Part shown: in pieces, positions 42,924-55,429 of the stretch | Layout: each line of letters opens with the position of its first letter | Position numbering within the stretch: the stretch's first letter is position 1 | Assembly: GCA_001599755.1 (NCBI GenBank) | Contig: BCHX01000001.1 | Location: 4,898,001 to 4,962,000, forward strand | From: Gliomastix tumulicola | Lineage: Eukaryota > Ascomycota > Sordariomycetes > Hypocreales > Bionectriaceae | Length of the DNA: 64,000 nucleotides | Reading direction: 5' to 3' | Program-made: the position numbers and the translations under genes | Notes under the pieces: model-generated | Told to the model about the DNA's origin: nothing | What the model saw: only the letters and a program-made list of their open reading frames with translations | Database searches by the model: none

Positions 42924-45900
42924 TTAGCGAAGGAACAGGTCACCAACCCCATTTCTCAGAGTTCGTGATCTATCCACGTGGTCCAGGCCCAAGAAGTCGT
43001 CTTGCGAGGAGGCCACGTTCCAAAGCTCGTCGTCTAATAGACATGTCAGAACACAAGCTTAGAGAATGCTAAGCAGGCATGATGTAGACACTCACCATCA
43101 TTGAGGTATTGCGGCTTTGAATACGTTGCGCGTCTCACGACAGCAAACTTGATCTTCTCAAAGCTCTTGCCCTTTAGACCAGTTCGCTTTTCCAAGCGCT
43201 TCTTCGTATCTGCGAATTTCTCGCCCTGGGGGAGCTTTGTCAACTCTTGATTTGTCTTGCACACTAGTGGCAAGAAAACATACCTCGAGCAAGAGAAACT
43301 TGAAAGGAACACCGTGAGCCCGATTGACCTCGCCCTGGAAGTGAAAGCCCTGGATGAAGTTGTTATCTTCAGCGGTCAACTCCTCCTGGGGGACCCGCTC
43401 GGCGTATATCTGTGTGTATTCACTGAGATTCGCCACAGAGTGATCCCGAGGAGGCTCGCGATATATCCTGTGCGAGTTGGTCTCGTATATCCTGATGCTG
43501 CCACCCTCCTCCTCGTCGGGAATCTGGGCTTTCTTGATCAGGCCCTGGATTAGATCTTCCACCGTCCCGTTCTTAGGAACCAGTATGTCGAGTTGGTCCT
43601 GGAAGCAGTTAGTATCTCATGCGTTCAATGGTCTCAAGAGAAGGTGCAAAAAGAAGGAGCCTTGAACTCACCTCCTTGGTGATTCCCTCGCTGAGCCAAA
43701 TCAGCTTGATGTTCTTCTTCGTGTCAAACTCGTCTAGGCTCATCTCGAGCACCTCGAAATAGAGGGCATCAGTCCGCTGAGATGCGTTGAAGGTGCTGCC
43801 TCCTGAAGGGTTCAGGATGTTCCGCAGGCTTGGATTGGTGTTCCGCCTGACGGGGGTCTTGGGATTATTTGTTGCAGCATTGACAGTCCAGAAGCGAATG
43901 TGAGTGGGAGGAAGGTTCAGGTGGGCGCCCACCCGCTCTGCCAGACCATCGTACAGCATTTTCGAATTGAGCGCGAGGTCGAAAGGGGGATACTCGTCTT
44001 GGTCCGTCTTGCTCGGATGGGGGTGGAACTTGACGGTTTTTCTGTTCTCAAGGAAGTCGTAATACTCCCGAGCATCTGAGCTCCGGTCGGTTGCTTTCGT
44101 TGTCTCTTGGGCAGGAATGTCGGCCTGTTTGGAAGGGTCTGCAGCGGAGTCCAACGTCTTCTGAAAGCAGATGATGTCTCCGTCTTGGAGCTCAGCAGCC
44201 TTGAGCGACTGCTTAGGCCTCAAGGGCTCAATCAAAGTCGGTTTGATTTCCTATACCAAATTTAGCAACCTCTCTTACAGGATGAATGAGAAGGGGGGGG
44301 GGGATCGGGATGTTCACTCACTTCCCAGAGCAGCAACTTCTCACCGGGGGGCAGTTTGTCGCCCCATCCCATCTTCTTGAGAATGGCTGGTACCAACTCC
44401 TCGATCTTCTTATCCTTTCCGATGTAGGTATGACCAATACCTCTCAAGGTTTGGGCCTCGGTATCGAAGTACTTCAAGAGCAGCAGAATGGTGTCGCTCT
44501 TAGCTACGCCACCATTGACCTGACTCTGGTAAGAGGGCCAAATTGGATCTCCGTTTTCGTTCACTTCATCTGCAAGCTCAGCCCAAACCCGGAGGGCATT
44601 CTCCCTTGATGCAGCAGAGCGACCAAAAACCTCCTCGACGGTAGGCTGCAGGTCCATAATCGGCAAGTCCGGTCTGACGGTTTTGTTTTGCCGATTGACC
44701 ATGAGCCAGAGCCTGATTCGCTTCGCATCTTGGCCGATGTCGCTTGCGATTTGCTCTACAAACTCTGACAACGGCATGGCTCGACGAATGCGATAGGACT
44801 TGGGCGCGGAGGGGTCGGTATCGGAAGCGTTCTCAAACGAACCCAAGTCTGTGCTGCCGTACTGCTGGAAAGTGTCCCCCGTGATCACTCTTGCCTGCAT
44901 ATACAGGTGGGCTTCGCGTTGCTCCTTTCGGCGAGCTTCCTTCTGAGCGGTCTCCTCCTCAAATCGCTTGTGGAGATGCTCCGGTGCGTCCTCCTCCTGG
45001 ACTGGAGGAAGAATCTTGTCGAGTCTTGACTGACGAATATACACCAACATGTAGGCACTGTTCTGTCGGATAATCGGTGCCTTCTTCTGCAGAGGCGCCC
45101 GCGGAGCACCGTTTGGCGTCCTGTATTCGCCACCGAAGTTCTCCTCCAGCACTTCGCGCATCGTCGCCTTGGTAACCTTATCGTCATCGTACTTGTAGAA
45201 CCAGCCATCCTTTCCAGGCTTGAGGAAAGCGTAGTAGTGACCCGCGTTCAGATCCCCACTGTGGACGAGAACTCCATGAAGCTGGTACGACCATGACTCG
45301 GATCGGTCGGCATCCTCGGACAAGTACGGTGCCGCATCAAAGATGTCCGGAAACTCGTAGCGGTCGTTGATCTTCATCATCATATCTCGCTGAATATCGT
45401 ACTCGAACCGCTTCAGCTGCAGGTGCAGAACATCCGGAAAGCTCGTGAAAATGACGCCTTTGTTGGCATCCTGAAGCTTGTGCTGGTCGCCGGCGAAGTA
45501 CTGGTTCTCTCCGTCCATCTTTTCGACCTGGATATAATCTTGAAAACTGTCGAGCACGTTCTTGTTGCCGCTCACGTTGAGCTGGATATCCCAGAAGTCC
45601 TCAATGCGACTTGATTCGTAGTCGACATTGATGCAAGAGATGTACGTCTTGATCTTACCGCTGAACATCTCGGGCAGGACATTCTCGGCCTTGGTTCCCT
45701 TCATCTTCTCTTCCAGCCTCTCCATGAGTTTCCGAGACAGCTCTTGGACATCCTGCTGCTCGAAGATGTGACGTGTCTCCCACCCAAACGACTTGGTTAG
45801 CTCGTTCGTTCCCACAGCTTGGTCCGAGGTCTGCAGCTGGTAGAACAATCTCTGCAACGTGTATGCACTGTTCTGCATGCTCTGTTCGTTCTGTGTGGGG

Positions 45901-46954
45901 ATTTCATACACGGCCTGTGGCATGGTAAGCAGAGAGCCAAGAACGTGGAGGGCTAGGACAACGGACTTTACGAAATGCGTTTGTAAAATACAGGGACTGC
46001 AGCAGCGAGTTGAGGTAGCAGGTGGCACCTTGGTTCTTGAGACCAACGTAACCGGTTTCCTTCTTGGAGTCGTAATTGGCGAAGTTGTGCCAAAGCACGC
46101 CTGTTTCGTCCTCGACGAATCGAATATAGGCGGTGATATTGGCTGTGTCGCCTTCACACAGCGGTCGGCTGCCTCCTTCCCATGGGATGTTGAACATGCG
46201 CCTAAGTTCAACGAAGCGGGTGAAGCCCCAGTCGCCTTCCTCCTTGGTGAATCGGTGATGGGCAGCATGATGGCAGTATAAACTGGGATCATTAGGATTC
46301 CACAGGACGAGACCAAACTGGACGCAGGCGCTCCAGTTCTCCGGGATCTCACTGGCCTCAAAGCCGTGCTCGAGGTAGATTGAAACCTGGTCCACGTTGT
46401 TTCCATGGGGAAAGAGCAGAATTCGCCTATTCACGAGCTTTGTCAGTCCCGTCCTGCCTGGCTCCACGCATCTGGGTAGGGTGGTCTTACCATGGGAAGC
46501 CTCCGGCTTGGAAGACGGGGCCATGTTCCTTTTTGTTCAGATTTCGCCAGTTGTCAACCGTCCATATGAATTCGTGATCTTCTAGGATCTTGGGTTCGTC
46601 AAGAAGCGGAGTAAGAACCACCTCCCTCATCGCATCATCTATCTCGGGCGCACCGTTAGCACTCCGTTCGATCATTTTCGCCATATTTCCTCGACGGGTG
46701 CGTCTGTGAATCTGTCATGGGGGTGACGTACGGTCGTTTGCGAGAGGTAGATCTTGCAGCTGGTCTGCTTCCTGTTCCATGCTGTCGGGACTGATTATGG
46801 CCACGGGGCCCTTCTCTGAATCATTGTCGACGCCGACATAGTCGCCCGTATCAACAACCATCTCGTTGGGTGACGGTACATTGTACGCCTGCGGTTCACG
46901 GGGCACGTCAGCTTCATTTCGACCAACCGGCCGTACTGGCATGGTAGGGGACAT
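42924..46954 (-). CDS. UBP15: USP7/Ubp15-type ubiquitin-specific protease
   Basis: Eight exons: 46954-46732, 46638-46491, 46426-45967, 45914-44322, 44250-43672, 43598-43284, 43225-43096 and 43033-42924, giving 1,185 residues. The order is an acidic amino end, a MATH/TRAF domain (FIWTVDNWRNLNKKEHGPVF, ILLFPHGNN), and the C19 protease with catalytic cysteine in GLKNQGATCYLNSLLQ (about Cys260) and catalytic histidine in NAGHYYAFLKP. A long carboxy-terminal USP7 ubiquitin-like (HUBL) region follows and ends GLDHVDRSRTLRNG...LFLR. Intron 1 has a perfect TGCTAAC branch site. Intron 3 uses an unusual donor, GTCCGT; frame and family sequence (AFRK-AVYEIP) support it. Intron 4 contains eleven G in a row. 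It removes ubiquitin from nuclear and endosomal substrates; the fungal targets are not shown by sequence. Confidence 0.94.
44293..44303. repeat. Homopolymer of 11 G inside an intron
   Basis: On the coding strand this is a C run in intron 4 (44321-44251) of the USP7-like gene. It should be a sequencing or assembly weak point. Confidence 0.9.
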
Positions 46955-49900
46955 CTTGGGCAAATGGATGGAGTTGTAGAGAGCGGATAGGTAGCAGGTG
47001 TGCAGAATGAGCAAGACGTAATGCAGGCAAAATGTTTGCTTGTGGGGAAGAATGTCGGGAGAATATTGTTTGCGCGTATGTGTCAAAAAGCTCGTCAGCT
47101 AGCTAAAGAGACCGAAGAAAGCTGTAGTAAAGTCGTGGGAGTCGCTCGGTGTTGTAATGGAAAGTCTGCAGAAGCTGGGTTCGAGTGGGTGCCGCTCGAG
47201 AATATGTTGTTGGATTATTGGAGAAGGCAGGCGCTGTCGATGTGGGAAGGCACAGCGAGGGTTCGAATTCGGCTTGCGCAAGAAGATGCATTGAAGTGAA
47301 CAGGAATCAAGGCCGAACTTACCATTATTTCGGAAGCTCACAGGTAGACCCTGGAGCATGAAACTAGGCAAGGCGCAGGGTCGGAAGGAGGATGACGACG
47401 TTGATGACTGCTTAGCTCTGCGTACTCGACAACGCGATGGAGGGATGCTGAACGCAGGGTGAGGCCAAGCAATGCCTGCCGCGGTATTCGCGATCGTTTG
47501 TCGAAGAGCAAGGCAGCGGGAAAGAGCAGGTTGTTCGTTGTAGGGAAGCAAGTGACGGGCAGAGAGGGCCACGACGTTTTGAAGTGGGGTGTGCCTGGTC
47601 GTGCTCACGTTTCGTAGGGAGACCCGCCGATTACCGATCGAGGGGAAGAGAGCTGTCTGTCTGTCCGTCTGACTGTCGGTCGGTCAGGAAGAAGGGAAGG
47701 GAAAGAAAACGGCGACCCTCAGCCGATCGCAACACCGAAAGCCCGAGCTAGAGAGCACGAGATTGCAAGGCGTGGTTGAGTCAAGTCGACGTGCGCAAGG
47801 TTCAGTGGCACGGCATGGGGAAAGTCGCCTCCGATAGGTCGTCAACGATGGATGCTGATATCACCCTACCGGAGACAAGACAGTGTGAGCTTCGCAGCAT
47901 GTGGACTGCCTGCTGCCTTGGGCGGGCTGCTTGGGCGGGCTGCTTGGCCGGCCCTTGCTAAATGCTAGCAACAGCGTCAGAGGCGACCGGTCAGAGGGCG
48001 GGGGCGTGGCGTAGCGGGTGGGTGTGGCTAAACTGGGGGGGCTGACATATTAAACATAAACATGATGGCACAGGTGGCCATACAAAGGGCTCGCAGAGGT
48101 GCCTTCATGTTAGCAAAGGACACCTAAGGAATTGGCTTTTGGCGCAGCTGCCTGCTCATTCTAGGGCTTCCCGTTGGATTGCTCTTTTCCCTTGCCCAAA
48201 ATAGTTTGATGCTCTGCGAGAGGAATAATACGTAGAACAGCGTTACTCAAAGAAGCTCCGTAATAATGGGTTTATTGTGACTACCGGATGCTACCTTAGC
48301 TGAGGTGAGGTACTGTTGCAGGCATTGTTCAGCTCACTTCTACGTATATGTCCCACAATGCTCCATTATCCGGGGGCAAAGAATTACCTACCATCATGCA
48401 ATACCTTATGCGCTCATGCTGAGCGAGCTGATGAGCAGAAGCACTTGCAGGAAGGCAGTTCCCGGTATGGCTCATGCGAGAAAGGAACTCGTGAAACTGG
48501 CAACCTGAAAGTCCGCGGCAGTCTTTGCCTGCCCCAAACGCGTTCCTTCCTGCCCCTCCAATGACGTTCCGAAAACCATGTCTGACCCACTGGAGCACAA
48601 TGCAATAGATCATTGGATGGAATGTGAGGAGGCTTGGTGCCATTGAGTCGGTCTATTGTGGCCCCCTTTATTATCAACAGTCACGGGAACACGTATTACA
48701 CAAGCCCTGTTGTTCCCCAACTTTCCTCCGTCAACACCAGCATACCTCCCAGCTCTTGCATCGTCATGATGCGCGTCGTTCCATCAAACTTGATGTATTC
48801 TTGTATGCTCAGTCAAGGACGAACCCGTCTCTTGATCATCCTCATCACCAGATGATCGACGCATTAGGGCTCTCCCCCAGGGAACACCCTACCCGTCCTC
48901 CTGCGAACCCGTCTCGAACGCGATCGACCTGAGGACAATGCATCGACATTCCCTCAGGTAACAAAAAGGAGACTTGCAGCAACAGGCTCTCCTCTCTGAG
49001 CTCTGCACACTCGTCGTTGACTGCAAAATCTGCTGTCTCGACCCGCCTTGCCCTGCTTCGCGTCGAACATGCGTTGCTGGGCCCAGAAGACAGGCCTCTG
49101 CAGTCTCCTGCCTCTTTCACCCTCCCAGGGTAGCAGCCGGCCGGCATACACTCCTGCAAGCTGTCCTGACGCTCCGTCCGCTCGTCTCACGAAGACGCCA
49201 GGCCTGCTCTCGACGCCTCCGCACGCGCCGCGCGATCCCGAACCGCCTCTAGCTATCGAATCCTGCCTCTCCTCCTCGCTCTGCTGGTTTTGATGCATCC
49301 CAGGAGGCGCGGACCAATATCCCTCATTCGCTTACACGTCGGGATCCACAACAGTGAAGCTATCGCGGGCTCTTGGCCCCACCCTTCAGCGCTTGAAACG
49401 GCTCACCGCCCTGAAGTTCAGCGCACTGCTAGCGCCCAGGACCACTGAGAGACCCGACATGGCCTTATAAGGGATAATACGGTCGCATTCTTTCACCAGC
49501 GGCACCATTGCACATGGAGAGTGTCGCACCGGTAAGACTGCCTATCGCAGATGACACCATGCCAAACGCTTATCTACACGGACAGAAGTGGCAACACTTC
49601 ACGGTTCGAGATTCAAGCCAGTATGGTGGCCTTCATAAGCCGAGCGTGAAACCATTTTTGCCATTTTGTTTTGGGGTGCATGTGATTCTTCTCGCTCTGC
49701 TGGGTCGATATCTTGCATTTTTGGCCCATATTAATGAAAGGAAAGCGAGGAACGCCAGCTTTTCGCTGGCTCCCACCCACAGAGAAAGTGAGGCCATCAC
49801 CAGATTGAATCCTGCCCGACCGTACCGCGTCGACCTTCGAGACAATCCGCTCGCACAGTCTGCCACCGCGGCCGCGCCTGGAGCAGCGATAGATGATGCG

Positions 49901-51231
49901 ATACGCACGGCATTCTATTCATGGTTTGCATGCCAAGGGGGAGCTGCATCGACGAAGTGCAAGGCATGCACCGTTCTCAGACGAAAGCGAGGGTGGCGTA
50001 GCTTGTCTCCATTAGCACCAGCGGCAGACACCTTCTGCTTGCACATCCAGATCACTCGTGCCAGACTCGCCTACTCTGCTAAATGACGCGCGCATATCTA
50101 GGGCCTGCGCGCGCTCTTCGTCAGAATATCCAAGCCCAGTATCCCAAGCGTCCACCTCCCTGACGCACCATAGGCAGAAAGTGAGCCGCTAGCCCTCGCC
50201 CCAAGTTGGGCTTCATGCATTCATGGACCTGGTAGAGCTCGTAGAAGCATCTCGTACTATGACTACGCCCCATCGATCACCCGGCGCATCAGCTGCATAG
50301 CGGTCGTCCATCCTTGAGCGTTGATTTCCAGGGCGAGACGTTGAAGTGGACCATGACGGGGCCCTCCAAGTCCCTTGAGTGATCATCACGGCCCCGCCTC
50401 CAGAGTCCATCCTCTGGGGGAAGTCACAACATGACAAGTTGACAGCATACGGTAGCTACTTCGTGTCGAATTTAATCGATCTCCCGGATAGCCACAGGAC
50501 CAGACCATCAAACGAGACAATGGCTTACTGAAACAAGCATATTTTCACCCATGTTGTCGAGCAAACAGATTGGCTTGTCAACATCGGGTCTAGGGTAAGG
50601 GGAGCCAGTCAGCGACAAGACACGAGAAGGGCATGTGAAAGCTCCGATGTCGCCTCTACCTGGACATACCATCAGAAGCAATTGATCCTGACATCTTGCT
50701 AAAGAAAATTGTACAGACGCTGCAATATTCCTTTCATAACCCCGATACTCGTAGCGAAGGAAAGGCAAGGTAGGTTAGGAAACGGAGGCCGTGAGGGGGG
50801 ATGCAACGATTTGCATCGACGCTGACCCGACGTGGAATTGCATGTGCCTGAGTTGGTGGGTTGGTGCCATAAAAAATTAAACGTCTTACCACCCAATGGT
50901 ATGTGAGAAAAGCCCGCTATTTATGTCATCTACCTGCAGGACAAGCTTCATGGATTGCTCGGGCAGGATGCAGAGTCACATTCACCCAAGGTCCCCCTTA
51001 GACGACCTGCACACCAATACACCAGCCACCCAACTCCAGACATGCATCGTAATCCAGACTGACAGTCAACCCCTCTATCCCTCCGACGAACTCTCCATCA
51101 GTGCTCAATTCACCCGACCACCCCTCCATCATTTCCCCCCCCTGCAATCTCGCACGTGCCTGAACCTCGAAGGCGGACGACCCAAATACCTCGCGCGCGC
51201 GCCCGTCTCGACCCTGAATGGCACCGTTGAG
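46955..51231. other. Large region (4.3 kb) without a recognisable gene
   Basis: Lies between two genes that point away from each other: the USP7-like gene (-) and the mitochondrial kinase gene (+). It contains many frames of 60-190 codons on both strands, all compositionally biased or overlapping each other; none matches a family I know. 46955-47700 is probably the leader and promoter of the USP7-like gene. A CTGTCTGTCTGTCCGTCTG-type simple repeat lies at 47651-47685, and a C-rich, CT-rich stretch at 48870-49260. The longest frame (49508-50086, plus) is not convincing. The region may hold a non-coding transcript or regulatory DNA; the sequence alone does not say. Confidence 0.5.
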
Positions 51232-52773
51232 ATGCTCTCCCACACATGGCGCAGTGCGAAACGGCGCCGATTGACGGCTGGCTTTACTGAATGCTCGTCG
51301 CAGCTATGGCAGCCACAGGGGACGATGGTTCGGAGCTTTGGCAACGGAGCATGGAGGCCGGGCAGCGTCCTCGACGAGTACGTGGCTGCTCATCGACCGG
51401 AGAAGGGAGACATACTAACTCTGCTTGCCTCGCAGGTGGGCGGCAAAAGAGGCCCGTCCGATCAGCTTGCGCCAGCTCATGGTCTTCGGGCGGTCGTTGA
51501 CAGAATCGAGGCTCATCAGCTCTGCCAACTACGTCCGCACTGAGCTTCCCACAAGGTACGCCCTCTCAACCTGCCGGGCCTGTTACGGTCGCATCGTGAA
51601 ACTGATAGACCTGCTTCGCGCCGAATAGATTAGCCCACCGGATTCGAGACATGCAGCAGCTGCCCTACGTCGTCGTGACCAACAAGCACATCAATGACGT
51701 CTACAACCTGTACTACAACGCCTTCGATAAGTTTAGAAAGGTCAAGGAGATCAAGACGCTGGACGACAACGACGAGCTCTGCGAGGTCATCAGCGACAAC
51801 CTCAAGAAGCACCTGACGGTTATACCAAAGCTTGCCATGGGAATACACGAATGCGAGGGCCTCGTCGACGCAAAGGAGATGGACAACTTCATGAATACTA
51901 TACTTAGATCGGTAAGGACGCGAAGCAGCGATCAACACCTACAAGCTAGCAAATGGCTGACTCCGTGGTTCGCAGCGAATATCTAGACGAGTCATCGCAG
52001 AGCAGCACCTCTCCCTCACCGAGACCTACAACTCCCCCTACTTCTCCCCCGGCGCAAAGCTCTCCGAGTCCGACTTCATAGGCGAGGTCTTCATCAAGTG
52101 CAGCGCCTCAAAGGTGATTGAGAACTGCGCCGCCACGGTCAAGAAGATCGCGAGCCTGATCAACCCGCCCGACGTCAAGATCCCTGACATCAAGATCGAG
52201 GGCCACCTCGAGACGAGCTTCCCATTCATCCTCAGCCACCTTGAGTACATCATCGGCGAGCTCCTCCGCAACTCCGTCCAGGCCGTTATAGAGCGTCACC
52301 AGAAGCATGGCGACCCGGCTTCTGATCCGCCACCTATCGAGGTGACCATCGCCGAGGCGCCGCAGCACGCAACGATCCGCATCTCAGACCGTGGCGGCGG
52401 TGTCCCGCGCGACGAGCTACCCTACCTCTGGGCCTTCAGCAAGGGGCCTCTGAGCCAGCAGCGCCTGGAAAACCTGGGGCAGGTCCCCAAGCTGGCCGCG
52501 ACGATGCAGGAGCTCCTTGTCGAGGAGGAGCTCGGGCGCGCGGACCTCAAACGGCCCCTCTACCAGGGCTCGCTGGCGTCCCTGACTAGCCGTCCCCCAG
52601 ACCTGCGTTTGGGCATGGGTTTGCCCTTGAGCAGAGTCTACGCCGAGTACTGGGCTGGGAGCCTGGAGCTGCACAGCCTCGAAGGGTATGGTGTGGATGC
52701 CTTTCTTCAGATATCGAGGCTGGGCAATAAGAACGAGCAGCTCGCTACTAGAGCTAGCATGGACGCTATATAA
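51232..52773 (+). CDS. Mitochondrial pyruvate/branched-chain ketoacid dehydrogenase kinase family
   Basis: Exons 51232-51377, 51436-51555, 51629-51911 and 51976-52773 give 448 residues. The start MLSHTWRSAKRRRLTAGF is basic and without acids, fitting a mitochondrial presequence. The regulatory four-helix domain shows KEARPISLRQLMVFGR and YVRTELPTRLAHRIRDMQQL. The GHKL ATPase domain has the N-box ELLRNSVQAVIE, the G1 box ISDRGGGVPRDELPYLW and the G2 box GMGLPLSRVYAEYWAGSLEL. These kinases phosphorylate the E1 subunit of a 2-oxo-acid dehydrogenase in the matrix. The YVRTELPTR/LPYVVVTN wording resembles yeast Pkp2-like fungal proteins, but pyruvate versus branched-chain target is not settled by sequence. 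The frame is open upstream to 50896; I chose the ATG that gives a presequence. Confidence 0.88.
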
Positions 52774-53510
52774 CAAGCTCGCTTCATGTCTTTACCGAGT
52801 ATTATGCGCATGGTCTTTTTTTCTTTCTTTCAACAAATCGGGAGTTGGGTGGGATACCAATATGGCTTTGGTTCATGGTGAATGGGTTTGATACGGACAA
52901 AGGTCAAGCAAAATGACCTCGCCTCTGTGTATTTTCAATGCTTCCAGGGGATACACAACACTTGAGTATTTATACAACTCTGTTCGCTGGGCTTGCTTTC
53001 ACATCAGGAGCATCAGGTCGACCGCCATGAGGCGACGACAGCGCTTGATTCGAGACTAGGATAGGTTCTTGAAGCATTTTATTACATCGTAATACGAATA
53101 AACTGAAGCTCGGCAGCTAGCCTGGAGAGATATAAAGTGTTAATTAAATGTGACACAACTACCGAAAGCCCACGCAGTTCCTGCTTGTTTGCGCAAAGGA
53201 GGCGTAAACACGCTAACAGCTCCCTCCCAACATTGGTAAACGCAAGAAAAGATAAGGGGCGGGTGAGAGTCGCTCTCACTCGCCTCTGTAGTACGTAAGG
53301 ATTCCCTAATCCAGTCTCTCTCACGCAGCCGGCAGGCGTGTTTCCCGTGATAAAGAAATAGAGCCCTCCCATGGTGGTATTCATGACCCCTATATTTTTC
53401 TTTTCAAACTCCAAACCCCAAAATCCTGGGATGGCCACCGAGAGAAGTCGCAGACAGCTTTGCGCGCGTAGAGACCATGGCGATAAGGGATGCTGAAAAA
53501 CACGCAACGT
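52774..53510. other. Convergent 3' flanks of the kinase and septin genes
   Basis: About 740 bp with T-rich runs (52815-52832). Only short frames. No gene recognised. Confidence 0.5.
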
Positions 53511-54866
53511 TTATCGGCGGCCGTGGCTGCGGACGGCGCTGCCCTGCATCTGCTCCAGCTCGGACTCGAGCTGCTTGATCTGGGCGTGGGTCTGCTCGAG
53601 ATCCTTGTTGAGGCGATCGCGCTCGGCGATGAGCTTCTGCTCCCACTGGCGGAAACGCTGCTCCTCGATCTTGACCTGCTCGGTGAAGCGCTTGCGCAGC
53701 GTCTCCTCCTCCTCCTTGAACTTGGGGTTGTCGAGCTTGCGGGGGCGGGCCTCGCCGAACTTGCGCGTCTCCATCTGCTGGGCGCGGTAAGCCTCGTAGT
53801 GCTGCTCCTCGGTCGTGTGGATGAGGTCGAGCATGTGGGTTCGGATCAGGATGGAGCGGAGCTTCTTGAAGTCGCAGTGGTCCTCGTTCTCAACCTCGGC
53901 GACACCCCACGAGTACTGTCGTCCCTTGACAACACGGCCGTCGGCGCTCTTAACATCCTTCTCGGAACCGATAACAGCGAACGGCATGGCAGCCACGAGG
54001 CTGCGGGCGTGCTGAGCGGCAGCCTCATCGTCCTCCTCGACAGGGGGCTGGTAGATCTTGATGTTCTGGGCCTCGATGACGGAGATGATCTGCTGGCGTG
54101 TTAGGACTCAAGACAAAACTGACGTACGAGGGCGCATTATCATCACTCACCCTCTGCTTGAACTTGGCGAGGTCGGAGGGGCTCAACGTGTCGGCCTTGG
54201 CGATGACGGGGATCAGGTTGACACGGGAGCAGAGTCTCTTCATCACCTCGATATCGAGGGGCTTGAGGGTGTGCCCGGTAGGGCGAATGAAGTACAGGCA
54301 GGCGTGGACACGGAGGTCGATCTTGTCCTGTCGGCGGGGCTGCTGCTCCTGAAGCATGTATGATTCGTGCTGGTCGTCGAGGAACTCGATGATGGGCATC
54401 CATGAGTCGCGGTTGTTGACATAGTCGCCGAATCCAGGGGTATCAATGACGGTCAGGCGGACTAATCGTTCCCCAGGTGTTAGCTGCATGCATCTTGCTG
54501 TATCCAGGTCGTCAGATCTTGTTTACCCTTGAAGAACTTCTCCTCGAGCTCGGCCTTGGTGATCTCGATCTCCACCGTCTTGTCAACCTGCTTCTGGTGG
54601 CGGCGCTTGTGGTCTGCGTAGTTCTTGATGGTGGTGGAGAAGAGGGTGTTGATGAAGGTCGTCTTGCCCAGACCGGACTCGCCAGCAACCTTCCAAGATT
54701 GTTAGCTTGGATAACAGCAGATAATGGACATGATGCTGTTTAGCATAGAGAATATTATCCCTACCATAATAGTGAAACCAGCGCCTCGTTTGGCCACAAT
54801 CTTGTGGCGCTGGTTGGGCAGATTGGCGATACCAATCGGTGAAGCGTTCTCAGCGGTGGGAGCCAT
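53511..54866 (-). CDS. CDC12: Septin, Cdc12/AspC type
   Basis: Exons 54866-54765, 54689-54527, 54461-54151 and 54089-53511 give 384 residues. The amino end ASPIGIANLPNQRHKIVAKR is a polybasic membrane-binding segment. The P-loop GESGLGKTT (residues about 37-45), switch G3 DTPGFGDYVNNRDSW and G4 AKAD are intact. The septin unique element is followed by a carboxy-terminal coiled coil (about residues 300-370) with heptads rich in Glu, Gln and Arg. Septins polymerise to filaments and rings at septa, hyphal tips and infection structures. The Cdc12/AspC assignment rests on the YADHKRRHQKQVDKTVEI segment and general match; other septins have different amino ends. The gene is head-to-head with PWP2, 563 bp between starts. 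Confidence 0.93.
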
Positions 54867-55429
54867 TGTGAGTGTCGCGCGAACCCGGCGTGTACGAGTC
54901 GAAGTGAATTTCTAAACCGCTAAAAAGCCGACTCGAGATAGCAGCCACAAGCAGACGCAGTCGAGGCGATTGATTGACAGACGGGGCCGGATTGAGGATG
55001 TTGGTATTGGGACAGAATTTAGTTCGTGTTCAGGGAGGAGCTCGCACTTTTGCTGCACAGTTCAGAGGCAAGTCAGGGGAAGCAGGGGTAGCGATGGGGA
55101 CCTCCAAATTTCCTGCCCTTTTCCCTGCCCATCGTGTTGGCGTGAATTGGTTGGCCAGTGCGATTGACTCCGGTGCCTGTCTAAAATGACCCGCTTAATG
55201 TTCCAGCCGGCCAATGATCGATCGTTCCAACGGCAGTCTCTCCTTTGTCACGTCGGCACTGCTGGATCAATGATTCGCCGACACGCTTCTACATTGGGAT
55301 GATAAGGATTACCCCCACTAAAAAAAACACCTGCAGGCCGATAAGGAGAAATCTATCAGATTTTTGGTTTGCGACGCATCTGATCTTGAAGCACCATTTG
55401 AAGCCGTGAATGATGGCAAGTTGGTGACA
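54867..55429. other. Shared divergent promoter region (septin/PWP2)
   Basis: The 563 bp separate the two start codons. A run of A (55321-55327) and a TGATCGATCG-like word near 55216-55225 are visible. No gene. Confidence 0.5.

Noticed and set aside
47225..47275. GGTTCGAATTC, resembling a tRNA B-box
   Set aside because: No matching A-box, acceptor stem or anticodon arm could be folded around it.
47099..47608. A 169-codon minus-strand frame upstream of the USP7-like gene
   Set aside because: Probably promoter or leader sequence; Ser/Pro/Arg-rich without family features and out of frame with the first exon.
49508..50086. A 192-codon plus-strand frame in the 4.3-kb gap
   Set aside because: No family resemblance, no consistent codon bias, and competing frames on the other strand. 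Kept only as part of the unexplained gap.
50896..51231. In-frame extension of the mitochondrial kinase to an ATG at 50896
   Set aside because: It would bury the basic presequence in the middle of the protein; composition is non-coding (Pro/Thr/Ser from CT-rich DNA).
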